Source of the DNA: Hymenobacter elongatus
GTDB taxonomy: Bacteria > Bacteroidota > Bacteroidia > Cytophagales > Hymenobacteraceae
Assembly: GCF_004745955.1 (NCBI RefSeq)
Contig: NZ_SRLD01000004.1
Span: 1 to 64,000 of the forward strand
Reading direction: 5' to 3'
DNA length: 64,000 nucleotides
Positions 1 to 9,051 of this stretch are shown here, in pieces. The notes under the pieces were generated by a model. The model was not told where the DNA came from, did no database searches, and saw only the letters and a program-made list of their open reading frames with translations. A program made the position numbers and the translations under genes. Position 1 is the first letter of the stretch, and each line of letters opens with the position of its first letter.

Positions 1-129
1 CCTGGCTCAACCGCTTCCGCCACCTGCTGATTCGTTGGGCCAAAAAACCCGAAAACTATCTGGCCATGCTCCATTTTGCTTGCGCTCGAATCACCTGGTA
101 TAACTGCCTATTTGGATAGGCTCTTAGTG
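1..129 (+). mobile_element. Right end of an IS5-like insertion sequence, cut by the window edge
   Basis: This is the 3' end of a transposase gene followed by the putative outer end of the element. The last 24 nt (106-129) match 37641-37664 at 22 of 24 positions, and both copies stop at TTCTTAGTG or CTCTTAGTG, which I take as the terminal repeat. A subterminal palindrome (GCCTAT, 4 nt, ATAGGC) contains the transposase stop codon. The left end lies outside the window, so element length and target duplication cannot be seen. Confidence 0.7.
3..119 (+). CDS. IS5-family transposase, C-terminal fragment
   Basis: The open frame from the window start to the TAG at 117-119 encodes 38 residues, with WLNRFRHLLIRW, then ENYLAMLHFACARI, then a short tail. 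This is the usual end of IS5/IS4-type DDE transposases, where a last helix with NR(F/W)R...I(R)W and a final hydrophobic helix close the domain. The catalytic residues lie upstream of the window. It is truncated only by the window edge, so whether the full gene is intact is unknown. The stop falls 10 nt before the presumed element end, as is usual for compact insertion sequences. Confidence 0.7.
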   Translation, partial: WLNRFRHLLIRWAKKPENYLAMLHFACARITWYNCLFG

Positions 130-173
130 GCTCGCCGCAGGCAGCAACCTTCGTTACCGTTGCTTACTTCCAC

Positions 174-749
174 TTACAGCAGCCGAAATCCCAGGCGGTG
201 GTGTTCTGTGGGGCCATACTCCCGAATGGCGGCTCGATGCTGCTGGGTAGGGTAGCCGGCGTTCTGCTCCCAGCCATACAGCGGAAACTCCCGCGCTAGT
301 TCCCGCATTCGGTCGTCGCGGAAGGTCTTGGCCAGCACCGAGGCCGCCGCGATACTGCGGTAGCGGCCGTCGCCTTTGATAAAGCACGTGTGCTCCAGCT
401 CCGGATAGGGTCGGAAGCGGTTGCCATCGACGATGAGATGCGCTGGCCGCTGGGGCAATAGCTCCACCGCCCGGTGCATGGCCAGATAACTAGCCTGTGC
501 GATGTTAATGCGGGCAATTTCGTCGGTGGAAGCTTCTGCTACAGCCCAGCCAATAGCTTCCCGGCAAATTTCCACGCGGACGGTTTCGCGCCGCCGGGCC
601 GACATCAGCTTCGAGTCGTTGAGGTAGGCCGGGGCGAAATCGGGAGGCAGCATGACGGCGGCGGCGAAAACCGGACCAGCCAAGCAGCCCCGCCCGGCTT
701 CGTCGAGGCCCGCTTCCAGCAAATAACCCGTGTGGGAGGCAAGCAGCAT
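174..749 (-). CDS. rnhB: Ribonuclease HII
   Basis: RNase HII cleaves the RNA strand of RNA/DNA hybrids and nicks at single ribonucleotides in DNA. The N-terminus shows the family motif LDEAGRGCLAGPVFAAAV with the first catalytic Asp-Glu, then NDSK, IVDGN with the next acidic residue, KGDGRYRSIAAASVLAKTFRD with the last catalytic Asp, and GYPTQQH near the end. Length (191 aa) is normal. I prefer the ATG at 749 over one at 779 because a -7-like box sits 5 nt upstream of it, which would leave the longer start untranscribed. It is monocistronic: the IS end lies downstream and a terminator upstream. Confidence 0.93.
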   Translation of the reverse strand: MLLASHTGYLLEAGLDEAGRGCLAGPVFAAAVMLPPDFAPAYLNDSKLMSARRRETVRVEICREAIGWAVAEASTDEIARINIAQASYLAMHRAVELLPQRPAHLIVDGNRFRPYPELEHTCFIKGDGRYRSIAAASVLAKTFRDDRMRELAREFPLYGWEQNAGYPTQQHRAAIREYGPTEHHRLGFRLL

Positions 750-753
750 AGGA

Positions 754-761
754 CGAAGGTA
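754..761 (-). promoter_or_regulatory. Candidate -7 promoter box of rnhB
   Basis: On the minus strand this reads TACCTTCG, one mismatch from the Bacteroidota -7 consensus TAnnTTTG. It ends only 4 nt before the ATG at 749, so transcription would start at or next to the start codon (leaderless or nearly so). Confidence 0.4.
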
Positions 762-800
762 CGGCTCTGGCGCGCGCACAGCCTACCACCTGCCGCAATA

Positions 801-842
801 AAAAAGCCTCCCCGGCAGCGTCAGCTACCGGAGAGGCTTTTT
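801..842 (-). terminator. Rho-independent terminator, bidirectional in form
   Basis: AAAAAGCCTC pairs with GAGGCTTTTT around a CCGG/CCGG inner stem. It lies just downstream of the minus-strand gene at 867-1109 and upstream of rnhB, so it separates the two units. Confidence 0.8.
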
Positions 843-866
843 TCTGGGAAAACTATCTACTCGAAC

Positions 867-1109
867 TTAGTGACGTCCGGCAGTGCTGCCAATCTCGGCG
901 GCGCCGGGCTCACCACGGCGGTTGCCTTGCTTATCACGCGGCCCTTCGTCGAGGGCAGAATCTTCGTCGGTAGTGATGTACTCGTTGGTGATGGGGCCGA
1001 GGCCGCCCGTATTCTGGACTAGCTCAGCTTCTGCTTGTGCGTGTTTCAGGTTGAACAATGGGTCTCCAGGCTGGGATTGAGCGGACTGGTTTTTGGGTTG
1101 ATTTGCCAT
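867..1109 (-). CDS. Small hydrophilic protein of unknown function
   Basis: An 80-residue protein starting MANQPKNQSAQSQPGDPLF, rich in Gln, Glu, Asp and Gly, with no signal peptide, membrane segment or Cys. I do not recognise a family. The start at 1109 is chosen over a longer frame to 1196 because composition becomes typical only from this Met. It is followed within 25 nt by a good terminator, which supports a real short transcript. The acidic, low-complexity C-terminal half (EYITTDEDSALDEGPRDKQ) suggests a disordered protein. Confidence 0.55.
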   Translation of the reverse strand: MANQPKNQSAQSQPGDPLFNLKHAQAEAELVQNTGGLGPITNEYITTDEDSALDEGPRDKQGNRRGEPGAAEIGSTAGRH

Positions 1110-1335
1110 AAAAATATCCGGTACCGGCTGGGATGTAAACAGCCAATTACTAGCTGGTACGCGGCTCCGCGCGCTGAGGTTGGGCCGAAGCAGCACCGGA
1201 GGCTAACAATATTATGGCCTGCCCAAACCGAAAAACAAGGGCACAAAAAAAGCCGCTGCTCATGGCAACGGCTCTTTCTTTGCAACGACCGGCAGAAATT
1301 CATCCACCCTACTCCTTAACCCGGTCGAAGCGGTA

Positions 1336-1373
1336 CACAAACAGAGACTTCCTTTCCACAACCTCTGTTTGTG
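1336..1373. repeat. Perfect 11-bp inverted repeat with 16-nt loop
   Basis: CACAAACAGAG at 1336-1346 pairs perfectly with CTCTGTTTGTG at 1363-1373. No T tract follows on either strand, so it is not a standard terminator. Its role is unknown. Confidence 0.6.
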
Positions 1374-1510
1374 CTGTTCCTTTCTACGACAAAACTACTC
1401 GCAGTCAGCGTCTTATTCGGATATTTTTGTCAAACGCGGCTTCTCACCCGACTAACCCCAGCTATGACCCGACAGACTAGTCTCGGCTGCTTTGCCTACT
1501 GTTGAGATTG

Positions 1511-1518
1511 TACCTTTG
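1511..1518 (+). promoter_or_regulatory. -7 promoter box of the Nudix hydrolase gene
   Basis: TACCTTTG followed by C matches TAnnTTTG exactly. A TTTG at 1491-1494 lies 16 nt upstream and could be the -33 element. The leader would be about 30 nt. Confidence 0.6.
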
Positions 1519-1550
1519 CCATATTCAGGCTTTTTGACCTCCCCCTTTTT

Positions 1551-2132
1551 ATGACGCACATTCCTTCGCCCGACTTCGATGAGACCCGCAATCCGTGGCA
1601 GGTTTTGCACTCCGAGCTAACCTACCAGAATCCGTGGATCAGGGTTCGGGAGGATCAAGTTATCAACCCCAAAGGCGGCCACGGCATCTACGGGGTCGTT
1701 TCGATGAAGAATAAAGCCTTGGGCATTGTACCCGTCGATGCTGAAGGCAACACGTGGCTGGTGGGCCAGTACCGCTACCCACTCAACGAATACTCCTGGG
1801 AAATTCCGATGGGAGGCGGGCCCGTGGAATTGGACATTCTCGAATCGGCCCAGCGCGAGCTGAAGGAAGAAACCGGCTTCACGGCCCGTCGCTGGACCAA
1901 TATTGCCCGGCTGCATACCTCCAACTCCGTCACCGATGAGGAAGGCTTCGTCTTTCTGGCCGAGGACCTGGAAGCCGGCGATGTGGAGCCGGAAGAGACG
2001 GAAGAACTACGCCTCTGGAAACTACCGCTTGCCGAGGCCGTAGCCATGGTTATGGACAACCGCATCACCGATGCCATCAGCGTGGCGGGGCTGTTGAAGG
2101 CTGAGCGGGTCCTAAACAGCCGCCACGCCTGA
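1551..2132 (+). CDS. Nudix hydrolase, ADP-ribose pyrophosphatase type
   Basis: A 193-residue protein. The Nudix region is WEIPMGGGPVELDILESAQRELKEETGF at about residues 82-109: the REL-EE-G half with the metal-binding Glu pair is intact, but the Glu that usually sits eight residues before the Arg is displaced by one, giving EL-DILESAQ. I believe this is typical of the Bacteroidota subfamily rather than a defect. The YRYP and EIP motifs before the box fit enzymes that hydrolyse ADP-ribose or sugar nucleotides. It is monocistronic with its own promoter; the next gene has a separate promoter. Confidence 0.85.
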   Translation: MTHIPSPDFDETRNPWQVLHSELTYQNPWIRVREDQVINPKGGHGIYGVVSMKNKALGIVPVDAEGNTWLVGQYRYPLNEYSWEIPMGGGPVELDILESAQRELKEETGFTARRWTNIARLHTSNSVTDEEGFVFLAEDLEAGDVEPEETEELRLWKLPLAEAVAMVMDNRITDAISVAGLLKAERVLNSRHA

Positions 2133-2187
2133 CAACACAGCGAGTTGGCGTAGCTGGCTGCACAACTGCTCTTAAGTTTATAGCTCG

Positions 2188-2195
2188 TATTTTTG
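2188..2195 (+). promoter_or_regulatory. -7 promoter box of the acyltransferase gene
   Basis: TATTTTTG matches the -7 consensus exactly and ends 5 nt before the ATG at 2201, which predicts a leaderless or nearly leaderless transcript. Confidence 0.55.
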
Positions 2196-2200
2196 CCACT

Positions 2201-3055
2201 ATGGATCGACTGCTCCGATTTATTGGCCACCGCGTCTACACTGTCTGGACTACGTTCTGGTTTGTGCTGCCGTTTGTGGTTACGTATCCATTGCAGTGGC
2301 TGCTGGGCCGCCGCCCGTCCCTGCATCACCACCTGCATACCATCAACCGCGGCTGGTCGAGGCTTTCCATTCGGATGTGGGGCATGCCAGTAGAAATCGT
2401 ACGCAAGAGTTCGTTGCCTGCCTCGCAGCCCTGCGTGTACGTGGCCAATCATAGCTCCTACATCGATATTCCGGTGCTATTCAAGGCCATTCCAGGCTTT
2501 CTGAACATTATTGGCAAAAGCACGCTAGCCAAGGTCCCGTTGTGGGGGCCGTTGTTTGGCAGCGTCTACATCACCGTAAACCGCACGAGCGCTATGAGTC
2601 GGGGCCGGGCCATCATTCAGGCGCGGCAAAGTCTGGAAGCCGGCCGCTCGGTGGTCATTTTTCCCGAAGGCACCATTTCGCAGAAGCCCGGCGAAGAGAT
2701 GCTGCCCTTCAAGGACGGCGCTTTTCAGCTGGCCATTGCCGCGGGCGTGCCTATCATTCCGGTTTCGATGCCGCTCAACCACCTCTTCATGCCCGATGTA
2801 GGCGGTATCCGGGTGCGCTACACCCCGCTGGAAGTCGTGATTCATGAGCCCATTTTCACCCAGGGCTTGACCAGTGCCGATGTGCCGCGAATCCGGGAGC
2901 AGGCTTTCCGTATTATTGCCAGCGCCTTCCGCCCCGAAGCGGCTGGTATTCCCGCGCCCTCGCGCCTACGCCCGGCTCGTTCGGGCGCGGCTCCCGCGTC
3001 CAGCCCGGTGTCGGTGAGCTCCGCCAATCCAGAGCTGGGCCTGCCCACTTCTTAA
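2201..3055 (+). CDS. plsC: 1-acyl-sn-glycerol-3-phosphate acyltransferase (PlsC family)
   Basis: This enzyme would transfer an acyl chain to lysophosphatidic acid at the membrane, the second acylation of phospholipid synthesis. An N-terminal hydrophobic segment (TVWTTFWFVLPFVVTYPLQWLL) anchors it. The catalytic NHxxxxD motif is seen as NHSSYIDIP at about residue 84, followed by GKSTLAKVPLWGP, NRTS and the glycerophosphate-binding FPEGTISQ. Length is 284 aa. The last 40 residues are Ala/Pro/Ser-rich and probably disordered. It is followed by gatC after 28 nt. A specialised lysophospholipid acyltransferase of the same family remains possible. Confidence 0.88.
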   Translation: MDRLLRFIGHRVYTVWTTFWFVLPFVVTYPLQWLLGRRPSLHHHLHTINRGWSRLSIRMWGMPVEIVRKSSLPASQPCVYVANHSSYIDIPVLFKAIPGFLNIIGKSTLAKVPLWGPLFGSVYITVNRTSAMSRGRAIIQARQSLEAGRSVVIFPEGTISQKPGEEMLPFKDGAFQLAIAAGVPIIPVSMPLNHLFMPDVGGIRVRYTPLEVVIHEPIFTQGLTSADVPRIREQAFRIIASAFRPEAAGIPAPSRLRPARSGAAPASSPVSVSSANPELGLPTS

Positions 3056-3083
3056 TCAGAACTTCTTACTTTTTTCTCTGACT

Positions 3084-3371
3084 GTGAGTACCGATTTATC
3101 TACCCTACGCAAGCTAGCCCACCTTTCCCGCCTCGAATTCGACGCCACCAAAGAGCAGCAAATGCTCGGCGACCTGAATAAGATTCTGGATTGGGTGGCT
3201 CAGCTTAGCGCGTTGGACACGACTGACGTAGAGCCGTTAGTGCATCTGTCGCACGAAATCAACGTGCTACGGCCCGATGAGGCGCACAACTCCGTGAGCC
3301 ACCAGGAAGGGCTGCGCAACGCTCCCCGTAAGGATTCTGACTACTTCCGGGTACCCAAGGTGCTGGAATAA
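3084..3371 (+). CDS. gatC: Asp-tRNA(Asn)/Glu-tRNA(Gln) amidotransferase subunit C
   Basis: GatC stabilises the GatA/GatB enzyme that amidates mischarged Asp- or Glu-tRNA. The 95-residue protein has the family layout: LRKLAHLSRLEFD at the start, a helix LGDLNKILDWVAQLSALDTTDVEPLVH, LRPDEA, and the C-terminal YFRVPKVLE. The start is GTG at 3084; a -7-like TACTTTTT lies about 10 nt upstream. The next gene starts 9 nt after the stop, so this is probably the first gene of an operon with the TPR protein and ABC ATPase. gatA and gatB are not in the window. Confidence 0.93.
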   Translation: MSTDLSTLRKLAHLSRLEFDATKEQQMLGDLNKILDWVAQLSALDTTDVEPLVHLSHEINVLRPDEAHNSVSHQEGLRNAPRKDSDYFRVPKVLE

Positions 3372-3380
3372 CCCTTTCTT

Positions 3381-6300
3381 TTGACGCTCCTCCTTCCTCC
3401 TGCCCGCTCCGGCGGCTGGCGCATTGCCCTCTGGGCACTAGGCCTGGTGGCTGGCCTTTCCCTGGGCTTGGCTATCTATTATTATTTCACCGGCGACGAC
3501 TACACGCTGCGGGTTCAGGAAATAGCCCAGCTCAAAACCGTCCCGACGGTGTTGCAACAAGTGCAGGTAGGGCTCGATGTGCTGCCAGTGCGCGTGAATG
3601 GCTACCTCGTCACGGAAACCCACGACGTAATCGGGCCTTTTGTGCGCCCTGAAGCAGCGGTGGCATTGCTGCTACTGGTAGCGGTCTGCCTGGTTTTCTA
3701 TCTGGCCGTTATTAGCACCTTGCCCCGCCTGTCGTTTGTGGCGGGCATGGCGCTCCTGATTTTTCTGCTGATGTCGTTTAATGCTGACCTGCTCGGCATC
3801 ATCGACTCGCGGGAGCAGTACTTCCTTATTCTGACGCTTCTGGCGCTGGGGGTGCCGGCCTACGTGTTCCACTCCTTCTGGCCCGACGTGGCTTTCGGCC
3901 AACGGCTCCTCACGTTCAGCCTATTGGTAGCGGGCCTCAGCACATTGTTGTTCCTGCGCAGCGACAACCCGATTGATACCACCGCTCTGCACCTCGTGAG
4001 CTACGCTACCACCAGCGGAGCCACTGCCGTGGCATTGCTGGTGCTCTGGCTTAGCATCGAGAATATCTACGGTCTGCTGTGGTTCAACACCCAGGCCGAA
4101 AACCCGGGCAGTCGTTTTGGTATACTGCCGTTTTTGCTGGCCAGTGGCCTCTATTTGGGCACGCTGTTGCTGTATTACTGGAATGACGGGGAATTGCTCA
4201 TTCTGCCCGGCGTCAACCTCGACCCGTTGCTGCTGCTGCTGCCGGCCGCTGTTATCAGCTGGCTGAATCTGGGCCGGCGGGCGACTACCTACGGCGAATG
4301 GGTGCCCTTCAGCGCGGCGCGGTACTTGTTTCTTATTCTGTTGACGCTGGCGGCGGGATTTCTGGGTTTTGCCTTTGCTACCGCCAACGGCCCGCTTATT
4401 GCCGCCGCCCGCGACTTTACGGCGCTGGCCCTGCTCGCTGGTGGCGCCGCCTTCCTGCTCTATATTCTGTTCAACTTTGTCACCCTGATTCGCCAGAAGC
4501 TGCGCGTTTTCCGGGTTGTATATGAGCCACGCCGCCTGCCGTTTTACATTGTGTATATAGTTGGCATCGGCAGCTTGCTAGCGGTAGAAATGCGGAATAA
4601 CCTCTACGTGCTAGACCAGGTGCAGGCCGGCTACTTCAACAACGTAGGCGACCTGACCCGGCTCCAAAGCGAGGAGCAGTCCAACGCCGACGGGCTGGCT
4701 TTGCTGGCCGAGCGATATTATGCCGAAAGCGACGTCCTGGACCAGCATAACCATCGGGCCAGTATGGGCCGGGCGGCTTTGTATCATTTCCGCTCGCAGC
4801 GGCAAAATGAAATCAACGCATTGCGCCGAGCACTCAGCCGGGCGCCATCCGAGAAAATCTCCCTACGCTTGGCGGCTTTGTACAATGAGCCCGGCGACTT
4901 TTTCGACCGGCAGCAGGTGTTGCGCCAGGGCCTGAAAGGCACCCCGCGTAGCGCCCGCCTCGCCAATGATCTGGCCCAGCTCTACACCCGCTCAGCCCTC
5001 ACCGATTCGGTTGAGTTCTACTTGCAGCGCGCCGAAGCCCTGGCTCCCGATAACGCGGTTGTTCGGGCCAATCGACTCGCATTTCTGGTGCAAACCCAAC
5101 AGACGGACGCCGCGCGCAAGCTGGTAGCAGAGCAGTCGAAGTCGGCTACGAGTGCCAGCTGGCAGAGCACTGCGTCGCTGCTCAACTTGCTTTCGGGTAA
5201 GCCAAGCGCCCCAGCAGCAGTTGCTTTGCCCTCACCGAGTCTAACTACCGCCGAATTCGCCCACCTCTACCACGACTGCCTGCGCCGGGCAGCCGTGGGC
5301 GATACTAGCCAGCTTGCGTTACTAGCGCGCCTGGCCCAACAGCCCGACAATAGTGCTTACCTCGACCAGCTGACTTTCGTGCGGGCCCTGATGCAACACT
5401 ACGGGGGCCAGGTGGTGGCAGCCCAAACCACTTTACTACCGCTCACTACGGGCAATTCCTCCGGTAGCGCCTATTATCAAAATCTGTGGGGCCTGTGGCT
5501 GCTAGAGCAGCGCCTATACGCTTCGGCCTCCGCACGCTTTGCTGCTGCCCGCCGCACGGGTTACGCCGAGGCTGCGCTGTTCCGCGCCTACGCGCAGGCC
5601 TTGCTGAACCAGCCCGATTCGGCCCGGGTTTCGGCCACTCAGGCTCTCGCCGGCAACACATTCGGCACCAATCAGTCGGCCCGACGGCTGGTATCGATTC
5701 TGACGTTGGACTTCGACACGCAGTATGCGCTGGCTTCCGACTCGGTGAAAGCGCAATACGTAGTGCTACGCGGCAATTCGCTGTATCCTGAAAGTCAGCT
5801 TCCCAGAGCGGCCGCTTTAGCCACTCCGGCTACCCGGAGCGCGGCGTTGCTGGCCCAGATTCCCCGGGCGCTGCAGGCGGGGCGCCTAGCGGAGGCCCAG
5901 CAGGCAGTTGCGCTGTTTGCTCCGGCTCCGGCAACCAAAACCGCCGCTGCTTCTGCCTGGAATGTGCTGCGCGGCCAGGTATACCTGCAGAGCCAGCAGT
6001 TTACGGTTCTCCGTCAAATGCTGACAACCGGCTACTTCAGCCGCCGCGACCAACCCTATTCCCTGTACTATCAGGCCGTATTGGCCCAACAGGATAACAA
6101 CCGGCCGCTGGCCACCCAGCTGTTTGGCCGCGTGGTGCGGGAAGCACCCTATCTGGAAGCCGGCGTATTGGCTGCCGCCAATTTCTATCTGGGGCGGCAA
6201 CAGGACATGCCGGCCTACAATGCGCTGCTGAAAGGCCTGGAGTACAATCCCGAATCGGTGGGCTTACTGAAAGCCTACACGCTGGCCGCTGTTCCGGCGG

Positions 6301-6434
6301 GTTTGGGTGAGTATGCTGCCTCGTCGCTGGAAAAATTGCGCACGTTGCTTTCACCTTCGGAATACCGTACCTTTCTTACACTGTATAACGCGCGGCGCGC
6401 CACCCAAGCGGCCACCGCCACCCCCTGGAACTAA
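3381..6434 (+). CDS. Large multi-pass membrane protein with TPR-like repeats
   Basis: A 1017-residue protein. The first 400 residues hold about ten membrane segments (for example [19 protein letters not shown] near residue 17, then [17 protein letters not shown] and others). The rest is helical repeats with TPR character, such as [43 protein letters not shown], probably periplasmic. I know no function for this architecture. The start is TTG at 3381, 9 nt after gatC; no better upstream start exists. The ABC ATPase begins 11 nt downstream, so the three genes look like one operon. It could help assemble or sense an envelope complex. Confidence 0.75.
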   Translation: MTLLLPPARSGGWRIALWALGLVAGLSLGLAIYYYFTGDDYTLRVQEIAQLKTVPTVLQQVQVGLDVLPVRVNGYLVTETHDVIGPFVRPEAAVALLLLVAVCLVFYLAVISTLPRLSFVAGMALLIFLLMSFNADLLGIIDSREQYFLILTLLALGVPAYVFHSFWPDVAFGQRLLTFSLLVAGLSTLLFLRSDNPIDTTALHLVSYATTSGATAVALLVLWLSIENIYGLLWFNTQAENPGSRFGILPFLLASGLYLGTLLLYYWNDGELLILPGVNLDPLLLLLPAAVISWLNLGRRATTYGEWVPFSAARYLFLILLTLAAGFLGFAFATANGPLIAAARDFTALALLAGGAAFLLYILFNFVTLIRQKLRVFRVVYEPRRLPFYIVYIVGIGSLLAVEMRNNLYVLDQVQAGYFNNVGDLTRLQSEEQSNADGLALLAERYYAESDVLDQHNHRASMGRAALYHFRSQRQNEINALRRALSRAPSEKISLRLAALYNEPGDFFDRQQVLRQGLKGTPRSARLANDLAQLYTRSALTDSVEFYLQRAEALAPDNAVVRANRLAFLVQTQQTDAARKLVAEQSKSATSASWQSTASLLNLLSGKPSAPAAVALPSPSLTTAEFAHLYHDCLRRAAVGDTSQLALLARLAQQPDNSAYLDQLTFVRALMQHYGGQVVAAQTTLLPLTTGNSSGSAYYQNLWGLWLLEQRLYASASARFAAARRTGYAEAALFRAYAQALLNQPDSARVSATQALAGNTFGTNQSARRLVSILTLDFDTQYALASDSVKAQYVVLRGNSLYPESQLPRAAALATPATRSAALLAQIPRALQAGRLAEAQQAVALFAPAPATKTAAASAWNVLRGQVYLQSQQFTVLRQMLTTGYFSRRDQPYSLYYQAVLAQQDNNRPLATQLFGRVVREAPYLEAGVLAAANFYLGRQQDMPAYNALLKGLEYNPESVGLLKAYTLAAVPAGLGEYAASSLEKLRTLLSPSEYRTFLTLYNARRATQAATATPWN

Positions 6435-6445
6435 CCCAGCTGCCT

Positions 6446-7177
6446 ATGTTACCGCCTGTAATCGAAACCCACGACATTGCGAAGGAGTATCAGATGGGCA
6501 CCGAGCTCATTCAGGCACTACGGTCCGTTACTATCACCATCCAGCGCGGCGAGTATGTGGCCTTTATGGGGCCTTCCGGCTCCGGCAAATCCACCCTCAT
6601 GAACATCGTGGGCTGCTTGGACACGCCTACCCGGGGCAACTATGTGCTGAACGGCAAGGATGTCAGCCGCATGTCGGATAACCAGCTGGCGGAAGTGCGT
6701 AACAAGGAAATCGGCTTCGTATTCCAGACGTTTAACCTGCTGCCCCGCGCCAGCTCGCTCGACAACGTAGCCCTGCCCCTGATTTATGCCGGCTACAGCA
6801 AAAGCCAGCGGGAGGAGAAAGCCATGAGCGTGCTACGCAGCGTAGGCCTTGAAACGCGGGCCAAGCACAAGCCCAATGAACTTTCCGGTGGGCAGCGCCA
6901 GCGCGTCGCCATTGCCCGCGCCCTGGTCAACGACCCCAGCATCATTCTGGCCGATGAGCCCACGGGTAACCTCGATACCAAAACCAGCCATGAAATCATG
7001 GACTTGTTCGAGGCACTCTACGTGAAGGGCAATACCATCATCATGGTTACGCACGAAGAAGATATTGCCCGCTATGCTCACCGCATCGTGCGCCTGCGCG
7101 ATGGCATAGTAGAGTCGGATAACGTCAATTCGGACATTGCCACCCACCATTCCCAGCTGACTTTTAACAATGAGTAA
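6446..7177 (+). CDS. ABC transporter ATP-binding protein, MacB/LolD type
   Basis: A 243-residue ATPase with every nucleotide-binding motif: Walker [10 protein letters not shown] (about residue 43), Q-loop FQTFNLLP, signature LSGGQRQR, Walker [13 protein letters not shown], and the switch His in [10 protein letters not shown]. Sequence style fits the MacB/LolD/FtsE group, which drives mechanotransmission or lipoprotein release rather than bulk import. No permease gene lies in the window, so its partner is encoded elsewhere or is not a classical permease. The 11-nt spacing after the TPR membrane protein suggests a shared operon and perhaps a shared job. Confidence 0.9.
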   Translation: MLPPVIETHDIAKEYQMGTELIQALRSVTITIQRGEYVAFMGPSGSGKSTLMNIVGCLDTPTRGNYVLNGKDVSRMSDNQLAEVRNKEIGFVFQTFNLLPRASSLDNVALPLIYAGYSKSQREEKAMSVLRSVGLETRAKHKPNELSGGQRQRVAIARALVNDPSIILADEPTGNLDTKTSHEIMDLFEALYVKGNTIIMVTHEEDIARYAHRIVRLRDGIVESDNVNSDIATHHSQLTFNNE

Positions 7178-7252
7178 CCGACATTGAGCTGATTTTTTTG
7201 TTCTTCTTTTCTCTGCAACCTCAGCTCCTGCTACCTGTCCTTCGCTCATTGC

Positions 7253-7804
7253 ATGAAAATCTATACCAAAACCGGCGACCAAGGCCTCACTTCGCTTATT
7301 GGCGGCACCCGCGTACCCAAGTCCAGCCTACGCATTGAATGCTACGGCACCGTCGACGAGCTGAACTCTTACATTGGTCTGGTGCGCGACCAAGAGGTAA
7401 ATACCTCCCGCCGCGAGCTGCTCAAGGAAATCCAGGACCGGCTGTTCACGATGGGAGCCTCTTTGGCTTCCGACCCGGAGAAGTCGAAGATGAAGATTCC
7501 GGATTTGCACGAAGAAGACGTGCAGCTGCTAGAACGTGAAATGGACCGCATGAATGAAGACCTCCCCGAGCTGCGGGTGTTCATACTTCCTGGTGGTCAC
7601 CCGTCCGTATCGTTTGCCCATGTGGCTCGCTGCGTGTGCCGCCGCGCCGAGCGGCTCGTCATTGCCCTGCGCGAAGAAGACGTTGTGGCCGATCTGGTCG
7701 TGATGTACCTCAACCGCTTATCCGATTATTTATTCGTGCTCAGCCGGCAAATGGCGCACGAATTAGGAGCCGAAGAAGTTACCTGGAAACCGCGCCTCAC
7801 CTAG
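7253..7804 (+). CDS. ATP:cob(I)alamin adenosyltransferase, PduO type
   Basis: It transfers the adenosyl group of ATP to cob(I)alamin, making adenosylcobalamin. The 183-residue protein has the PduO N-terminal signature KIYTKTGDQGLTSLIGGTRVPK, then YGTVDELNSYIGL, and the late motifs LPGG, RCVCRRAERLV and YLNRLSDYLFVLSR. It is separate from the preceding operon by 75 nt. The product is the cofactor of methylmalonyl-CoA mutase, whose two subunits are encoded at 52.8-56.8 kb, though the genes are far apart. Confidence 0.93.
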   Translation: MKIYTKTGDQGLTSLIGGTRVPKSSLRIECYGTVDELNSYIGLVRDQEVNTSRRELLKEIQDRLFTMGASLASDPEKSKMKIPDLHEEDVQLLEREMDRMNEDLPELRVFILPGGHPSVSFAHVARCVCRRAERLVIALREEDVVADLVVMYLNRLSDYLFVLSRQMAHELGAEEVTWKPRLT

Positions 7805-7867
7805 TCGCGTTTGAGATAACACCTGCTGCCCTACCCTCGCTTTTCCCACTCCCCCACTCCCCTGCAT

Positions 7868-8932
7868 ATGCTCGACACCCTCACTATCCGGACTCAGCGT
7901 ACCACGGCCTCCCGCCTGCAACAGCTGGATCCTGAACACCTAGAATTCGGCAAGCTATTTTCTGACCATATGTTTGTGGTCGACTATCAGGATGGCGAAT
8001 GGCAGGAGCCGCAAATCGTTCCTTATGGTGATATGGCCGTGAGTCCCGCTAATTCAGCCCTGCACTATGGCCAAGCCATTTTTGAGGGTATGAAAGCGTA
8101 CAAGAACGCCCAGGGCGAAATTGCGCTGTTCCGTCCTTATGACAATCTGCACCGCCTCAACCTCTCGGCCGAGCGCATGTGCATGCCCACACTTCCGGAA
8201 GAGCTGTTCATGCAAGGCCTGTCGCAGCTTATCCGCCTAGATGCTGCCTGGGTTCCCGATGGGGAGGGCAGTGCGTTGTATATCCGCCCGTTCATGTTTG
8301 CTACCGATGGCTTTATCGGGGTACGTCCCTCCGATTCGTATCGCTTCATGATTTTTACCTGCCCCGTGGGCCTGTATTATAACAAGCCATTGCGGGTGCG
8401 CTTCGAGGAAAAATTCGTACGCTCAGCTGAAGGTGGCGCGGGCTATGCCAAAGCAGCCGGGAACTATGGAGCTGCCATGTGGCCCACCAAACTAGCGCAG
8501 CAGGAAGGCTACCACCAGCTCCTCTGGACCGACGCTTCAGCGCACCAATTCATCGAGGAGTCAGGCACCATGAACGTCATGTTCGTTATCGATGGTCGCT
8601 TGGTTACGCCGGCCCTGAGCACTTCCATTCTGGATGGCATCACTCGCAAGAGTGTGTTGCAAATAGCCCACGATTTGGGTCTGACGGTAGAGGAACGCCG
8701 GGTATCGGCCACCGAAATTATGGAGGCCCAAGCCAGTGGTTCATTGCAGGAGGCCTTCGGAGTGGGTACAGCTGCTACCATTGCTCCTATTGCCGTTATC
8801 GGCTTCCAAGGACAGGATTACTCTCTGCCCGCTACCACTAAAGACTCGTTCTCGCAGAAAGCCAGCGCTATCATGAGTGCCATTCGCACTGGTGAAGCCC
8901 AGGATACGCATAGCTGGATGGTGCAGGTATAA
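7868..8932 (+). CDS. ilvE: Branched-chain amino acid aminotransferase
   Basis: It interconverts Leu, Ile and Val with their 2-oxo acids using PLP. Features in the 354 residues: HYGQAIFEGMKAY near residue 65, RPYDNLHRLNLSAERMCMP, YIRPFMF, the PLP-lysine region GYAKAAGNYGAAMWPT, SGTMNVMFV, ILDGITRKSVL and the final phosphate-binding GVGTAATIAPI. Length fits the larger BCAT type seen in Bacteroidota and eukaryotes. A terminator follows 25 nt after the stop, so this is the end of its unit. Confidence 0.93.
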   Translation: MLDTLTIRTQRTTASRLQQLDPEHLEFGKLFSDHMFVVDYQDGEWQEPQIVPYGDMAVSPANSALHYGQAIFEGMKAYKNAQGEIALFRPYDNLHRLNLSAERMCMPTLPEELFMQGLSQLIRLDAAWVPDGEGSALYIRPFMFATDGFIGVRPSDSYRFMIFTCPVGLYYNKPLRVRFEEKFVRSAEGGAGYAKAAGNYGAAMWPTKLAQQEGYHQLLWTDASAHQFIEESGTMNVMFVIDGRLVTPALSTSILDGITRKSVLQIAHDLGLTVEERRVSATEIMEAQASGSLQEAFGVGTAATIAPIAVIGFQGQDYSLPATTKDSFSQKASAIMSAIRTGEAQDTHSWMVQV

Positions 8933-8956
8933 CCCTCTGCCCACCGCTACATCTTC

Positions 8957-8993
8957 ACGCCCGTTGCCGGTTTTACTCGGTGACGGGCGTTTT
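8957..8993 (+). terminator. Rho-independent terminator after ilvE
   Basis: ACGCCCGT at 8957-8964 pairs with ACGGGCGT at 8983-8990, with an inner CCG/CGG stem, followed by a short T run. Confidence 0.75.
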
Positions 8994-9001
8994 GCATTGG
9001 C

Positions 9002-9009
9002 TATCTTTG
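9002..9009 (+). promoter_or_regulatory. -7 promoter box of prfB
   Basis: TATCTTTG followed by C is an exact match to TAnnTTTG, 42 nt before the prfB start. No clear TTG at the right distance upstream. Confidence 0.55.
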
Positions 9010-9051
9010 CTTGATTCCATTTAATTCATCATTCATCATTCTTTTTTTCCA

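Larger units (their letters stand above)
1110..1550. other. Intergenic region with hairpins, no convincing gene
   Basis: No frame here looks protein-like. Two structures stand out: a weak A/T-flanked stem at 1245-1281 (AGCCG/CGGCT with an A tract before and a T-rich stretch after), which may be a terminator, and a perfect 11-bp inverted repeat at 1336-1373. The downstream end carries the promoter of the Nudix gene. Confidence 0.6.
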
